From assembly GCA_947650795.1 (NCBI GenBank), contig CANSWR010000004.1, positions 1 through 56,229 on the forward strand: a DNA stretch of 56,229 nt, in the 5' to 3' direction. The notes under the pieces were generated by a model that did no database searches, had not been told where the DNA came from, and was given only the letters and a program-made list of their open reading frames with translations. Numbering within the stretch: the stretch's first letter is position 1; every line of letters begins with the position of its first letter. Made by a program: the position numbers and the translations under genes. The DNA comes from an uncultured Bacillota bacterium (GTDB taxonomy: Bacteria > Bacillota_I > Bacilli_A > RF39 > UBA660). Shown here piece after piece: positions 34,841-44,701 of this stretch.

Positions 34841-34864
34841 TGTATATTATGAGAGGTGAACATA

Positions 34865-36112
34865 GTGAGTAAAATTACTGATGTCTTGGCAAGAGAAATA
34901 CTAGACTCAAGAGGAAATCCAACAGTAGAAGTAAGTGTTTTTACTGAAAAAGGCAATATTGGAACATTTGGAGTACCAAGTGGTGCCTCAACTGGAAAAA
35001 GAGAAGCATTAGAATTAAGAGATAATGACTCAAGATATTTTGGAAAAGGGGTATTAACAGCAGTTAATAATGTAAATGATATAATTAAAAAGAATATACT
35101 TGGTTTAGAAGTACAAAATCAAAAAACTATAGATAACATATTGATAGAACTAGATGGCACTTATAATAAAAGTAAATTAGGAGCTAATGCTATGTTAGGC
35201 GTTAGCATAGCTTGTCTAAAAGCAGCTGCTAAAGACGCAGGAGTACCACTTTATAGATATCTAAATAAAAGAGATGTTAAAATCCCATTTTGTATGTTTA
35301 ATATTTTAAATGGAGGTAAACATGCTAATAACAATGTAGATATACAAGAATTTATGATCGTACCAAAATTTGACACTTTCAAAGATTCTTTAAGAGCAGC
35401 TAGTGAAGTTTTTCATAGTTTAAAAGGTCTACTCGTAGACAAAGCCTTATCTACTTCTCTAGGTGATGAAGGTGGTTTTGCGCCAGATTTAAACAGTAAC
35501 GAAGAAGCACTTAGCTTAATAGTAAAATCTATAGAAACAGCTGGATATATCCCAGGCAAAAATATATTTATAGCTTTAGATGTAGCTGCTAGTAGTTTTT
35601 ATAACAAACAAAATGATATGTATAGAATGGATAACACAAACATGACTAGGGAGGATATGTTAGAATATTATATAAATTTAGTAAAAAGATATCCTATAAT
35701 TTCTATTGAAGACCCATACGATGAAGACGACATTGATGGATTTAAAATGATTACAGAAGCACTTGGAAAAAAAATAAGTATAGTTGGTGACGACTTATTT
35801 GTAACAAATAAAAAAATTCTTGAATCTGGTGTAAAAGAAGGATTATGTAATGCAATAATAATAAAGCCTAATCAAGTTGGAACATTCTATGAAACATTAG
35901 AAACTATAGTTGCTGCTAAACAAAACAAATACACAGCAGTAGCTAGTCATAGAAGCGGAGAAACAACAGACACATTTATATCAGATTTAGCAGTCGCACT
36001 TAACATTCCATTTATGAAAAGTGGCAGTGTAACACGTGGAGAAAGAATATCAAAATATAATAGACTTCTAGAAATAGAAGAAGAACTTAATGAAAACATA
36101 GAAGATATATAA
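34865..36112 (+). CDS. eno: Enolase
   Basis: Glycolytic 2-phosphoglycerate dehydratase, 415 aa (usual ~430). REILDSRGNPTVEV, GVPSGASTGKREALELRD, NGGKHANNNVDIQEFM, SIEDPYDEDD, VGDDLFVTN, IIKPNQVGT and ASHRSGET include the Mg2+ ligands and catalytic Lys/Glu. The start is the GTG at 34865, six nt after GAGGTGA; an in-frame GTG at 34856 lies within that site. The next gene follows after 12 bp. Confidence 0.98.
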   Translation: MSKITDVLAREILDSRGNPTVEVSVFTEKGNIGTFGVPSGASTGKREALELRDNDSRYFGKGVLTAVNNVNDIIKKNILGLEVQNQKTIDNILIELDGTYNKSKLGANAMLGVSIACLKAAAKDAGVPLYRYLNKRDVKIPFCMFNILNGGKHANNNVDIQEFMIVPKFDTFKDSLRAASEVFHSLKGLLVDKALSTSLGDEGGFAPDLNSNEEALSLIVKSIETAGYIPGKNIFIALDVAASSFYNKQNDMYRMDNTNMTREDMLEYYINLVKRYPIISIEDPYDEDDIDGFKMITEALGKKISIVGDDLFVTNKKILESGVKEGLCNAIIIKPNQVGTFYETLETIVAAKQNKYTAVASHRSGETTDTFISDLAVALNIPFMKSGSVTRGERISKYNRLLEIEEELNENIEDI

Positions 36113-36124
36113 AAAGGAGAATTT

Positions 36125-36928
36125 ATGATATTTATAAAAGAAAATACAAATGAGAGAATTAAAGACTGGAAAGATGATGAAATATATGTTTTAACAGATT
36201 TTGATAGAACACTTACATTAGGAAGCAGCAGTACTTCTTGGAGTATACTATCCAAAAGTGATTTAGTACCTAAAAGTTATATTGAAGAAAGAAACGCATT
36301 TTATGAATATTATAGACCAATAGAAATTGATGAAACATTAAATTATGAAACTAAAAATAATTTAATGAAAGAATGGTGGAATAAGCACATAAATCTTTTT
36401 GTTAAATATCAAATAAGTGAAGAAATAATAAATAAAGCATCAAAAGACTTAAGAGTCATGTCATTTAGAAAAGGAACAAAAGAATTTCTTACTAATATGT
36501 TTAATAGAAAAATTCCAGTAATAATAATATCTGCTGGTATAGGCAATTTTATTAAACAATTTTTAATAGACAATAATGTCTTTTATGATAATATTTTTAT
36601 AGTTTCAAATTTTATAAAATTTGAAAATGGAGTAGCAGTTGGTGTAGAAGATAATATTACACATTCACTAAATAAAAATGAAGTTGCTATGCCAGAAAAT
36701 GTAAAAGCACTAATTAAAAATAGACATCACATAATCTTATTAGGAGATGGATTATCTGACATAAAAATGGCAAAAGAAGAAAACAGAAATGATGCTTTAA
36801 AAATTGGATTTTTAGAAGAAAATATTGATAATAACTTACAAATTTATAAAGACAATTTTGACGTTGTCGGATCTGATAATACAAGCTTTGAAGACTTAAA
36901 AGAAAAAATAAAAATTTTAATAAAATAA
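36125..36928 (+). CDS. HAD-superfamily hydrolase, pyrimidine 5'-nucleotidase (UMPH-1)-like
   Basis: 267 aa. HAD motif I is DFDRTLT (D25 and D27), motif II is in IISAGIGNFI, and motif IV is GDGLSDIKMA. The DFDRTLT form together with SAGIGNFIKQF is characteristic of the cytosolic 5'-nucleotidase III / UMPH-1 group, which dephosphorylates pyrimidine monophosphates. AAGGAG precedes the ATG. It lies 12 bp after eno and is probably co-transcribed with it. Confidence 0.82.
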   Translation: MIFIKENTNERIKDWKDDEIYVLTDFDRTLTLGSSSTSWSILSKSDLVPKSYIEERNAFYEYYRPIEIDETLNYETKNNLMKEWWNKHINLFVKYQISEEIINKASKDLRVMSFRKGTKEFLTNMFNRKIPVIIISAGIGNFIKQFLIDNNVFYDNIFIVSNFIKFENGVAVGVEDNITHSLNKNEVAMPENVKALIKNRHHIILLGDGLSDIKMAKEENRNDALKIGFLEENIDNNLQIYKDNFDVVGSDNTSFEDLKEKIKILIK

Positions 36929-36989
36929 ATAAAAAATAACAAGTTTTTACAATAATAATTTGTTAAAATGCAAATAAATTGCTAAATAC

Positions 36990-37018
36990 TTGTAAAATAT
37001 ATGAATCTATCATATAAT
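36990..37018 (+). promoter_or_regulatory. secG promoter
   Basis: TTGTAA (36990-36995), 17-nt spacer, TATAAT (37013-37018). Confidence 0.75.
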
Positions 37019-37037
37019 ATATACGAGGTATGAAAAA

Positions 37038-37250
37038 ATGGAAATAGTATTAATGATAATAAGTATCCTATTAATTGCTATAATACTTTTACAAAGTAAC
37101 AAAGCTAGCGATGCTGGTCAAATAATTACTGGAGGAAATAGTATGTTAATGGGACAAATGAAAGAAAGAGGAGCAGAAAAGTTTATAACTAGATTAACTT
37201 ATATCTTAGGATTTTTATTTCTAGCAATAACACTTTTTATGGGATTCTAA
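37038..37250 (+). CDS. secG: Preprotein translocase subunit SecG
   Basis: 70 aa, two TM helices (IVLMIISILLIAIILLQ and LTYILGFLFLAITLFMGF) around the conserved loop SNKASDAGQIITGGNSMLMG. Stabilises the SecYE channel. GAGGT lies upstream of the ATG. It precedes rnr and smpB, a common Gram-positive gene order (secG-rnr-smpB-ssrA). Confidence 0.95.
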   Translation: MEIVLMIISILLIAIILLQSNKASDAGQIITGGNSMLMGQMKERGAEKFITRLTYILGFLFLAITLFMGF

Positions 37251-37292
37251 TAAACAAAGTCGTTTCTTATAATGAAATACCTTTGTTTTTTT
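37251..37292 (+). terminator. Terminator after secG
   Basis: AAACAAAG and CTTTGTTT pair, with an inner GTTTC / GAAAT stem, followed by TTTTTCTTTT. Confidence 0.75.
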
Positions 37293-37334
37293 CTTTTCTT
37301 AATGATAAAATATATATAAAGTAAGGTGAAGATA

Positions 37335-39431
37335 ATGAAAGAGAAAATAATAAAAGTATTAAAAAGTTACAACGGAAGAAAAGTTAACCCAATAGAAATA
37401 ATAAGCAAGATTAAAAATAAATATAATTCTAATGACATAAAAGAAGTAAACGAAATACTATTAGATCTAGTTAATGACGGATTAGTAATTGAATGTAAAA
37501 AAAATACATTTAAAATAACAACTAATGAATATATAAAGGCAAAAATTGAAGTAGTAGGCAGCGGAAATGCCTGGATGTTACTAACAGATGGCGACATATT
37601 TATTGATAAGAGAAACCTAAAAAATGCTTTAAATGGAGACGTATGTCTATGTGAAATATTTAAAAACAAAGGAAGTTTTGAAGGCCGTATAAAAAAAGTA
37701 GTAGAAAGAAACTTACCATTAGGAGAAATATGTGTAGAAAACGCTGTGACATATGTAAAACCATTAAAACTATATCCATTTGATTTAATATTACAAGAAA
37801 ATCCAAATATTTCATTAGTAGAAGGAGAAATAGTAAAATTAAAAAGTGTAAGAGAAGATAACAAATGTATTTTTGTAAGTGCTATAGAAAAAATAGGACA
37901 TAAAAATTCGCCAGATATTGACACATTAAAAGTAATGGCAGAATTAGAAGTACCAACAGGATTTAGTGAAGAGACAAAACGTGAAATAAAATTGATTCCT
38001 AAAGAAGTGCTTCCAAGTGATTATGAAAACCGTGAAGATTTAACACAAGAAATGATTTTTACTATAGATGGAAAAGATACAAAAGACATTGATGATGCTA
38101 TTGGACTAAAAATATTAGAAAATGGAAATTACTTACTAAATGTTTCAATAGCAGATGTAAGCAGATATGTTAAATTTGGCAGTGCAATATTTAAAGACGC
38201 ATATAATAAAGGAAATTCAACATATATGGCAGACAGAGTAGAACCTATGCTACCAGTTGAATTAAGTAATGGCATATGTTCATTAAATCCAAATGTACTA
38301 AGATGTGCTGTTTCTTGTGAAATGGAATATGATTCACTTGGAAATCTAGTAAACAAAAGATTATTTCCAAGCATAATTAAATCTAAAAAAAAGATGAACT
38401 ATGATGACGTAAACCAAGTATTTGAAGGAAACACACCTAAAGATTATAAAGAATTTGAAGAAACACTATTAAAGATGTTAGAGTTGTCTAAAATACTTAA
38501 AAAAAGAAAAATAGAAAGAGGCGAAATAGAGTTTGAATCTAGCGAAATAAAACTAATTGTAGATGAAAATGGAAAAGTCACAGACATAAAGAAAAGAACA
38601 CAAGGAATAGGCGAAAATTTAATCGAGGACTTCATGATTGCAAGTAATGAAGCTACAATTGAAATAATCACTAGTCTTTGTGACACAGGCCTATATAGAA
38701 TACATGGGAAACCAAACCCTAAAAAAATAGAAGAATTCATGAAATTCATAAGTACTTTAGGATATACATTAATTGGAAAATATATTTTAGAGAACATTAC
38801 AAATAGAGATATACAGAATATAATGAAACAACTAAAAGATAAACCCGATTATGAAATAATAAGCACAAAAATGTTAAGAAGCATGCAAAAAGCAATATAT
38901 AGCACAGATAACATAGGCCATTTTGGATTAGCTAGTTCAAAATACACTCATGAAACTAGTCCAATAAGAAGATTTTGTGACTTACTAATACATTATTTAA
39001 TAAAAATTGTTGTTTTTGATATTAATATTGGTATAAAACTAGAAGAACTAGCTAATGGTTTAAATGAAGCAGCAGATCATATAAGCATGACAGAACGAAG
39101 AAGTGATGAATGTGAATATGCTGTCAATGATATGAAAATAGCAGAATATATGGAAAATCATATTGGAGAAGAATATAATGCAGTTGTAGATGGTCTATTA
39201 AAAACTGGATTCTTTGTAGAAACAGAGAACTATGTAAGCGGATTTGTTAGTTTAGATAGTGTAAAAGATTATTACACATTAAGTGAAGATAATTTATATT
39301 ACACTAACAGAAAAAAACAAATAGCATTGAAGCTTGGAGATAAAGTACGAGTTAGATGTATAGCTGCTTCTAAAGAAACAAAGCATATTGATTTTATACT
39401 TGTAGAAGGAGACAAAAATGGAAGTATATAA
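37335..39431 (+). CDS. rnr: Ribonuclease R
   Basis: Processive 3'-5' exoribonuclease that degrades structured RNA and works with SmpB/tmRNA in quality control. 698 aa from ATG 37335 (AAGGTGA upstream; the in-frame GTG at 37326 lies within it). A winged-helix N-terminus and cold-shock domains precede the RNB domain with [30 protein letters not shown] and [12 protein letters not shown] follow, then an S1 domain ([18 protein letters not shown]). The last 14 bases overlap smpB. Confidence 0.97.
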   Translation: MKEKIIKVLKSYNGRKVNPIEIISKIKNKYNSNDIKEVNEILLDLVNDGLVIECKKNTFKITTNEYIKAKIEVVGSGNAWMLLTDGDIFIDKRNLKNALNGDVCLCEIFKNKGSFEGRIKKVVERNLPLGEICVENAVTYVKPLKLYPFDLILQENPNISLVEGEIVKLKSVREDNKCIFVSAIEKIGHKNSPDIDTLKVMAELEVPTGFSEETKREIKLIPKEVLPSDYENREDLTQEMIFTIDGKDTKDIDDAIGLKILENGNYLLNVSIADVSRYVKFGSAIFKDAYNKGNSTYMADRVEPMLPVELSNGICSLNPNVLRCAVSCEMEYDSLGNLVNKRLFPSIIKSKKKMNYDDVNQVFEGNTPKDYKEFEETLLKMLELSKILKKRKIERGEIEFESSEIKLIVDENGKVTDIKKRTQGIGENLIEDFMIASNEATIEIITSLCDTGLYRIHGKPNPKKIEEFMKFISTLGYTLIGKYILENITNRDIQNIMKQLKDKPDYEIISTKMLRSMQKAIYSTDNIGHFGLASSKYTHETSPIRRFCDLLIHYLIKIVVFDINIGIKLEELANGLNEAADHISMTERRSDECEYAVNDMKIAEYMENHIGEEYNAVVDGLLKTGFFVETENYVSGFVSLDSVKDYYTLSEDNLYYTNRKKQIALKLGDKVRVRCIAASKETKHIDFILVEGDKNGSI

Positions 39432-39840
39432 CAGAAAAGCAAAATTTAACTATTTTATAGAAAGCGAAATAGAATGTGGAATAGAACTTAAAGGAACAGA
39501 AATTAAAAGTATAAGAAAAGGATCGGTAAGTTTAGATGATTCCTATGCAAGATTAAAAAATGGAGAAGTCATCTTAACTAATATGTATATTGCAAAATAT
39601 GAAGAAGGTAATAGATTTAATCATGAAGAAAGAAGAGAAAGAAAACTTTTACTACATAAAAATGAAATAAGAAAAATCTCACGACAAGTTGAACTAAACT
39701 CATACACTTTAATTCCACTAAAACTTTATTTAAAAAATGGAAAAGCAAAAATTTTATTAGGAGTATGTAAAGGTAAAAAACTTTATGATAAAAGAGAAAC
39801 AATTAAAAAACGTGATTTAGAAAGAGAAAGAAGATATTAG
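39418..39840 (+). CDS. smpB: SsrA-binding protein SmpB
   Basis: Partner of tmRNA in trans-translation; 140 aa, slightly short. [39 protein letters not shown] and the C-terminal [15 protein letters not shown] are conserved. AGAAGGAGA inside the end of rnr drives its start. Its RNA partner ssrA lies about 1.7 kb downstream. Confidence 0.97.
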   Translation: MEVYNRKAKFNYFIESEIECGIELKGTEIKSIRKGSVSLDDSYARLKNGEVILTNMYIAKYEEGNRFNHEERRERKLLLHKNEIRKISRQVELNSYTLIPLKLYLKNGKAKILLGVCKGKKLYDKRETIKKRDLERERRY

Positions 39841-39895
39841 AATCAACATAATTAACTAAAAATAATAATATTGCTAAATAACTAGAGGTGAAGAA

Positions 39896-41515
39896 ATGCA
39901 AATAAAAAATTTAACAATGACTTATGGAAAACAAACAATATTTGAAAATATAAATTTAGTAATACCTAATGATATAAAAATTGGAGTAGTGGGAGTTAAC
40001 GGAGCAGGAAAAACAACATTTTTTAAAATTATGATGGGATTACTAACCCCAGATTATGGAAAAATAATATATAAAAATGGAACAAGAATAGACTGGCTTC
40101 CTCAAGTAATAGGAGATGAAGGAACAGATTTATCTATTAATGTATTTGACTATTTATTAAGTGGAAGGCCTTTAGAAGAATTAAATAAAAAACTAGAAGA
40201 ACTTTATGTAAAATTAGGCGAAACAGAAGAAAAATATCATAATGCCATATATAACGAAATAACAAACATACAAGAAAAATTGGAATATTTTGATGTATAT
40301 AATGCGGAAAATACACTTTTAAAAATAATAGACGGAATGAATATAACAGAAGAAATACTAAATCATAAACTTTGTGAATTATCAGGAGGTCAAAAATCAA
40401 AAGTTGCATTTGCCAAACTATTATATTCAAAACCAGATATAATCTTACTTGACGAGCCAACAAATCATCTAGATGAAGAAAGTAAAGATTATATAATAAA
40501 TTACTTAAAAAATTATAATGGAAGTGTATATATAATATCTCATGATATAAAATTTCTTGATGAAGTCACTGATAACACATTACACTTAGATAAATCAAAA
40601 AAAACATTTGAACTCTTTAAAGGAAATTATTCTAATTTCAAAAAATTACAGAAGATAAAAGAAGAAAACTTATTAAGACAAGTAGAAATTCAAGAAAGAG
40701 AAGAAAAGAAATTAAGAGATATAGTATTATTATATTCGCATTCATCAGGAAAACGTAAGAAAATGGCACAAGACAGAGAGAAAAAATTAGAAAAATTAAT
40801 GAAAGAAAAAATAAAGATAGAAGTGCCTTCTAAAAACGTCAAATTTAACATAGAAATGAATAGAGAAAGCGAATTAATCCCACTACAAATAAAGAATTTA
40901 TGTTTTAGTTATAATAATGAACATAATTTAATAGAAGATGTTAGTTTTGATATTTATAAAGGAGAAAAATTTTTAATAGTTGGAGAAAACGGTGTAGGAA
41001 AATCGACATTATTAAAACTGATAATTAAAGAGTTAACTCCAAATAGTGGTAATATATATATTAGTAATAAAACAGATATTGCTTACTATGCTCAAGAATT
41101 AGATGGCTTAGAAATGGATAAAACAATAATAGAAAATTTCAAAGACTTAAATTTGAGTGAAAAAAAATTAAGAAATGTATTAGGAAGATTTCTATTTTTT
41201 GGAGATGAGGTCTTTAAAAAAATACAAGTATTATCTCCAGGAGAAAGAGCACGTGTAGCATTAGCAAAGTTGTCAGTAAGTGGCTCAAATTTTCTAGTTT
41301 TAGATGAACCAACTAACCATTTAGACCCTGAAACAACCAAAGTCATAGCAGACGTATTTAAAGAATTTGAAGGAAGTATGATAATAGTTTCACATAATCC
41401 AGATTTCACAAAATATCTTGGCATAGAAAGAACAATAATATTACCTGAAGGAATACTATCTTATTATAACGATGGAATTATAGAATATTATCAAAAATTA
41501 AATAGCAAAAGTTGA
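39896..41515 (+). CDS. ABC-F family ATPase
   Basis: 539 aa with two ATP-binding cassettes and no membrane helices. Walker A motifs GVNGAGKTT and GENGVGKST, signatures LSGGQ and LSPGE, and LLDEPTNHLD twice. The inter-domain linker is charged and helical (REEKKLRDIVLLYSHSSGKR). ABC-F proteins act on the ribosome, as translation factors or antibiotic-protection factors. The subtype is not clear. AGAGGTGA precedes the ATG. The TGA stop overlaps the ssrA promoter. Confidence 0.93.
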   Translation: MQIKNLTMTYGKQTIFENINLVIPNDIKIGVVGVNGAGKTTFFKIMMGLLTPDYGKIIYKNGTRIDWLPQVIGDEGTDLSINVFDYLLSGRPLEELNKKLEELYVKLGETEEKYHNAIYNEITNIQEKLEYFDVYNAENTLLKIIDGMNITEEILNHKLCELSGGQKSKVAFAKLLYSKPDIILLDEPTNHLDEESKDYIINYLKNYNGSVYIISHDIKFLDEVTDNTLHLDKSKKTFELFKGNYSNFKKLQKIKEENLLRQVEIQEREEKKLRDIVLLYSHSSGKRKKMAQDREKKLEKLMKEKIKIEVPSKNVKFNIEMNRESELIPLQIKNLCFSYNNEHNLIEDVSFDIYKGEKFLIVGENGVGKSTLLKLIIKELTPNSGNIYISNKTDIAYYAQELDGLEMDKTIIENFKDLNLSEKKLRNVLGRFLFFGDEVFKKIQVLSPGERARVALAKLSVSGSNFLVLDEPTNHLDPETTKVIADVFKEFEGSMIIVSHNPDFTKYLGIERTIILPEGILSYYNDGIIEYYQKLNSKS

Positions 41516-41540
41516 CACAGATAAATAAAAATAGTATAAT
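41512..41540 (+). promoter_or_regulatory. ssrA: ssrA promoter
   Basis: Perfect TTGACA (41512-41517), 17-nt spacer and TATAAT (41535-41540). The -35 overlaps the stop codon of the ABC-F gene. Confidence 0.92.
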
Positions 41541-41551
41541 TTATTGTACTT

Positions 41552-41908
41552 GGGGCTGTAATGCTTTCGACAGGATATATCTATTATATGGATGCAAGTA
41601 GTAGGGATACTATAAATCCGAAACAAAATAATCGGAAACGATAATTACAATATGGTACCATCTTTCGCTTAATTTAAGCTAGGTATCAGTTTGGCCTTTT
41701 CTTTGTTCGCGAGAAAAGTGTCCAGACTCATAAAAGCGAACTATACTATATTCTTGTTTAGGGAATATAAAGAAATTTAACTAAACTTAGAATAGTACTG
41801 GACTGTTGGCTCTCCTAGGTATTATTTGAATTAAAAAACCAACTAAACTTGTACACGTCTATATGGTAAGTATCTTGGACAGGGGCTCGCTACCCCTCAG
41901 CTCCACCA
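41552..41908 (+). ncRNA. ssrA: tmRNA
   Basis: The tRNA-like ends pair (GGGGCTG with CAGCTCC) and the 3' CCA is encoded. The 5' part carries the typical GCTTTCGACAGG. A T-arm-like GGGG..CCCC hairpin lies near the 3' end. The likely resume codon is GGA at 41634, after AATAATC. The frame then reads GNDNYNMVPSFA and TAA at 41670-41672, giving tag A-GNDNYNMVPSFA. Pseudoknot-forming repeats fill the middle. It works with SmpB to rescue stalled ribosomes. Confidence 0.95.
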
Positions 41909-41921
41909 AATATTGTATTTC

Positions 41922-41946
41922 AATCCCTGTATTTGCAGGGTTTTTA
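41922..41946 (+). terminator. tmRNA terminator
   Basis: CCCTG and CAGGG pair around TATTTG, followed by TTTTT. Confidence 0.9.
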
Positions 41947-42039
41947 ATTTATTAATTATATAAACTGCTTATTTTAATATTTTACAAATTTTTATATTAA
42001 ATATTTTTCACAAACTTTACACGTAAAAAAAATTAATAG

Positions 42040-42068
42040 TTTAAAAATCTTCTATCATGTACTATACT
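42040..42068 (+). promoter_or_regulatory. Promoter of the DUF3048 gene
   Basis: TTTAAA (42040-42045), 17-nt spacer, TATACT (42063-42068). The -35 is weak. Confidence 0.5.
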
Positions 42069-42094
42069 TGAATATATAAAGAGTAGGTGAAAAA

Positions 42095-43174
42095 ATGAAA
42101 AGAAGAAAATTAAAAAAAAGTGCATTAATTGTGTTGATTTTATTAATAATTCTAATAGGGGTAGGAAGTTATTTTGCAATTACTAAGTTATTTAATGGTG
42201 ATGAAGGAAATCCTAAATCAAAAGATAAACAAAACGAAGTGGTAAAAAAACTGCAAATTTTTGATGAAGATAGTAACACACGTCCAATAGCAGTTATGAT
42301 AAACAATAATCATGCAGCTTGGCCTCATGCAGGATTACAAAAATCATTTTTAAACTATGAAATAGTAGCAGAAGGTGGAATAACAAGAATAATGGCATTA
42401 TATAAAGATGTAAGTGATGTAGAGAAAATCGGTTCAGTTAGAAGTAGTAGACCTTATTATCTTGACTATGTTCTTGAAAACGACGCTATTTATGTACACT
42501 GGGGTGGAAGTGACCAAGCATATTCTGATATAAGAAGTTTAAACATTGACCATATAGATGGAATGACTTACGAAGGAAAATACTTCTTTAGAGATAAATC
42601 AGGAGGTCGTGCATATGAACATACTGGTTTCACAAAAATGAGTATGATTGAAGAAGGAATTAATGATTTAGATATAAAAAAAACTACAGACAAAAAAACA
42701 GTATTTAACTATAGTATTGATGAAATAGATTTAAGCAGTATGAGTGATGCAATAAAAGCAGATGACATTTTAATAGAATATTCTTACTATCATAATACTA
42801 GTTATAAATATGATGAAATAAACAAAGTGTATTTAAGAACTATGTCAGATAAAGCGCATGTTGACGCAGTAACATCTGAACAATATACTACAAAAAATAT
42901 AATAACTTATAAAGTTAAAAATAAAAGCATAGACAGCTATGGAAGGCAAAAATTAGAAAATACAGGGTCAGGGGAAGGATACTATATAACTAATGGATAT
43001 GCAGTTCCAATTACTTGGGAAAAATCAAGTAGAAATAGTAAAACAGTTTATAAATACATGAACGGAGAAGAAATAAAATTAAATGATGGAAATACTTGGG
43101 TACAAATACAACCAACAGATCAAGATTTAGAAATTACAGGAAATATCAGTAATAATGATGAAGTTACAGAATAA
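42095..43174 (+). CDS. DUF3048 (YerB-like) membrane-anchored protein
   Basis: 359 aa. A basic start and a TM helix (LIVLILLIILIGVGSYFAI) lead to an extracellular DUF3048 region: RPIAVMINNNHAAWPHAGLQ, YEIVAEGGITRIMALY, IGSVRSSRPYYLDYV, VHWGGSDQAY and a C-terminal part ending WVQIQP. YerB family members are surface proteins of unknown activity, usually lipoproteins; this one lacks a lipobox. AGTAGGTGA precedes the ATG. Confidence 0.88.
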   Translation: MKRRKLKKSALIVLILLIILIGVGSYFAITKLFNGDEGNPKSKDKQNEVVKKLQIFDEDSNTRPIAVMINNNHAAWPHAGLQKSFLNYEIVAEGGITRIMALYKDVSDVEKIGSVRSSRPYYLDYVLENDAIYVHWGGSDQAYSDIRSLNIDHIDGMTYEGKYFFRDKSGGRAYEHTGFTKMSMIEEGINDLDIKKTTDKKTVFNYSIDEIDLSSMSDAIKADDILIEYSYYHNTSYKYDEINKVYLRTMSDKAHVDAVTSEQYTTKNIITYKVKNKSIDSYGRQKLENTGSGEGYYITNGYAVPITWEKSSRNSKTVYKYMNGEEIKLNDGNTWVQIQPTDQDLEITGNISNNDEVTE

Positions 43175-43186
43175 AATATATTAATA

Positions 43187-43215
43187 TTGAAAATTTCAAT
43201 GTAATTTGCTAAAAT
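43187..43215 (+). promoter_or_regulatory. Promoter of the 43242 gene
   Basis: TTGAAA (43187-43192), 17-nt spacer, TAAAAT (43210-43215) with an extended -10 TGC. Confidence 0.75.
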
Positions 43216-43241
43216 GTATATATAGTAAGGAGGACTTAAAT

Positions 43242-43766
43242 ATGGAAAGTGTGATGAATTTCTTAGCAGACTATTATATATGGTTCTTTATTGGAGCTTT
43301 AGTATTATGTTTTGCTTTAATAGGATTTATTATCGATGCAAGAAAGAAAAAGAAAAACGAATTTAAAGGTGAAGCAATCGCAGAACCAAATGTAACTGAA
43401 AATGTACAACAAGTGACAAATAATCAGCCACAAGTTGTTGGAAATACAGTTAACATGGAAGGCGAGGCTACATTAGGAAGTACAAATACTGTTAGTGATT
43501 CGACAATGGAAATAAATGATATTCCAATGACTTCAACTAATCCTGTTCCAGAAACAAAAGTAGAATTTTATTCTGGTCCAGTTGAAATGCCAACAGCAGA
43601 ACCAGCTCCTGTTAATAACGAAGTAAGTAATCAAGCTCAAACAGCAGCGACAATTGGAGAACCTATTAGTTTTGATACTAATGTTCAAACAACTAATCCT
43701 GCACCAATGCAGAATGTAACACCTAATTCAGAAACTAATACAAATAATCCAACTAACATGAATTAA
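43242..43766 (+). CDS. Single-TM protein with a Pro/Asn/Thr-rich tail, 174 aa
   Basis: The start at 43242 (MESVMNFLADYY) follows AAGGAGGA; the upstream in-frame ATG at 43206 lies in the promoter. A TM helix (IWFFIGALVLCFALIGFII) is followed by ARKKKK, which by the positive-inside rule puts the tail in the cytoplasm. The ~125-residue tail is low-complexity Pro/Glu/Asn/Thr/Val (NNQPQVVGNTVNMEGEATLG). It resembles the tail of the 12679 lipoprotein in composition. The function is unknown. Confidence 0.75.
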   Translation: MESVMNFLADYYIWFFIGALVLCFALIGFIIDARKKKKNEFKGEAIAEPNVTENVQQVTNNQPQVVGNTVNMEGEATLGSTNTVSDSTMEINDIPMTSTNPVPETKVEFYSGPVEMPTAEPAPVNNEVSNQAQTAATIGEPISFDTNVQTTNPAPMQNVTPNSETNTNNPTNMN

Positions 43767-43793
43767 TACGTAAATGATATGTTAAAAAGAAAT

Positions 43794-43822
43794 AAAAGAT
43801 ATAGTAAATATATCTTTTTTAT
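43794..43822 (+). terminator. Terminator before cdaA
   Basis: AAAAGATATA and TATATCTTTT form a 10-bp stem with loop GTAAA and a T-run. Confidence 0.8.
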
Positions 43823-43855
43823 TATATAATTATTGTAGTATAGGAGTGATTAAAA

Positions 43856-44701
43856 ATGACTTTAACACAATTTTATAACTTATTTACAAAAATACTAGAT
43901 GTAGCAATACTCTGGTTTATGATATATTATATATTAAAATATATAAAGAATAATGTGAAGCTAACTTTAATATTTAAAGGAATACTTATAGTTGTCTTAT
44001 TAAAAATACTTAGTGAATGGTTAGACTTAAACACAGTAGGATTATTACTTGAGTATGTAATAGAATGGGCACCTCTAGCGCTAATAGTATTATTCCAACC
44101 AGAAATAAGAAATGTCTTAGAGAACATAGGAAGAAGTCAATTGTTAGGTAGACATAAAGTTTTAACAGTAGATGAAAGAGAAAAAGTAGTATATGAAATA
44201 ATGCAAGCAGTAGAATATATGAAAAGAAATCGTATTGGTGCATTACTTGTAATAGAAAGAGATTATGCACTTAGTCAATACATCGAGCCTGCAAACAAAA
44301 TATATGCTGATTTAAGTAGCGAACTATTAATATCAATATTCTTCCCTAACAATCCACTTCATGATGGTGCTGTAATAATACAAGGAGATAGAATAACATG
44401 TGCAGGAAGTGTACTTCCAACAAGTATGAATACAAATATTTCTAAAAGACTTGGAACAAGACATAGAGCAGCCTTAGGAATTGCAGAAAGTTCAGATGCT
44501 ATAGCAGTATGTGTAAGTGAAGAAACAGGAAGAGTTAGTATAGCATTAGATCAAGAACTTAATTATAATTTAACTCTTGAAGATGCTAGAATGACATTAA
44601 TAGAAGCATTACAGCCTAAAAAAGAAACATTCTTTGACGCTGACGAAGTAGAAGAAAGCATTGAGGAGGTGACATCTAATGAAGAAAAAGGGCAAAACTA
44701 A
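43856..44701 (+). CDS. cdaA: Diadenylate cyclase CdaA
   Basis: Membrane enzyme making c-di-AMP from two ATP; 281 aa. Three N-terminal TM helices, then the DAC domain with FFPNNPLHDGAVII (DGA motif), LPTSMNTNISKRLGTRHRAALG (RHR motif) and a C-terminal acidic tail. AGGAGTGA precedes the ATG. It overlaps cdaR by 23 bp. Confidence 0.96.
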   Translation: MTLTQFYNLFTKILDVAILWFMIYYILKYIKNNVKLTLIFKGILIVVLLKILSEWLDLNTVGLLLEYVIEWAPLALIVLFQPEIRNVLENIGRSQLLGRHKVLTVDEREKVVYEIMQAVEYMKRNRIGALLVIERDYALSQYIEPANKIYADLSSELLISIFFPNNPLHDGAVIIQGDRITCAGSVLPTSMNTNISKRLGTRHRAALGIAESSDAIAVCVSEETGRVSIALDQELNYNLTLEDARMTLIEALQPKKETFFDADEVEESIEEVTSNEEKGQN

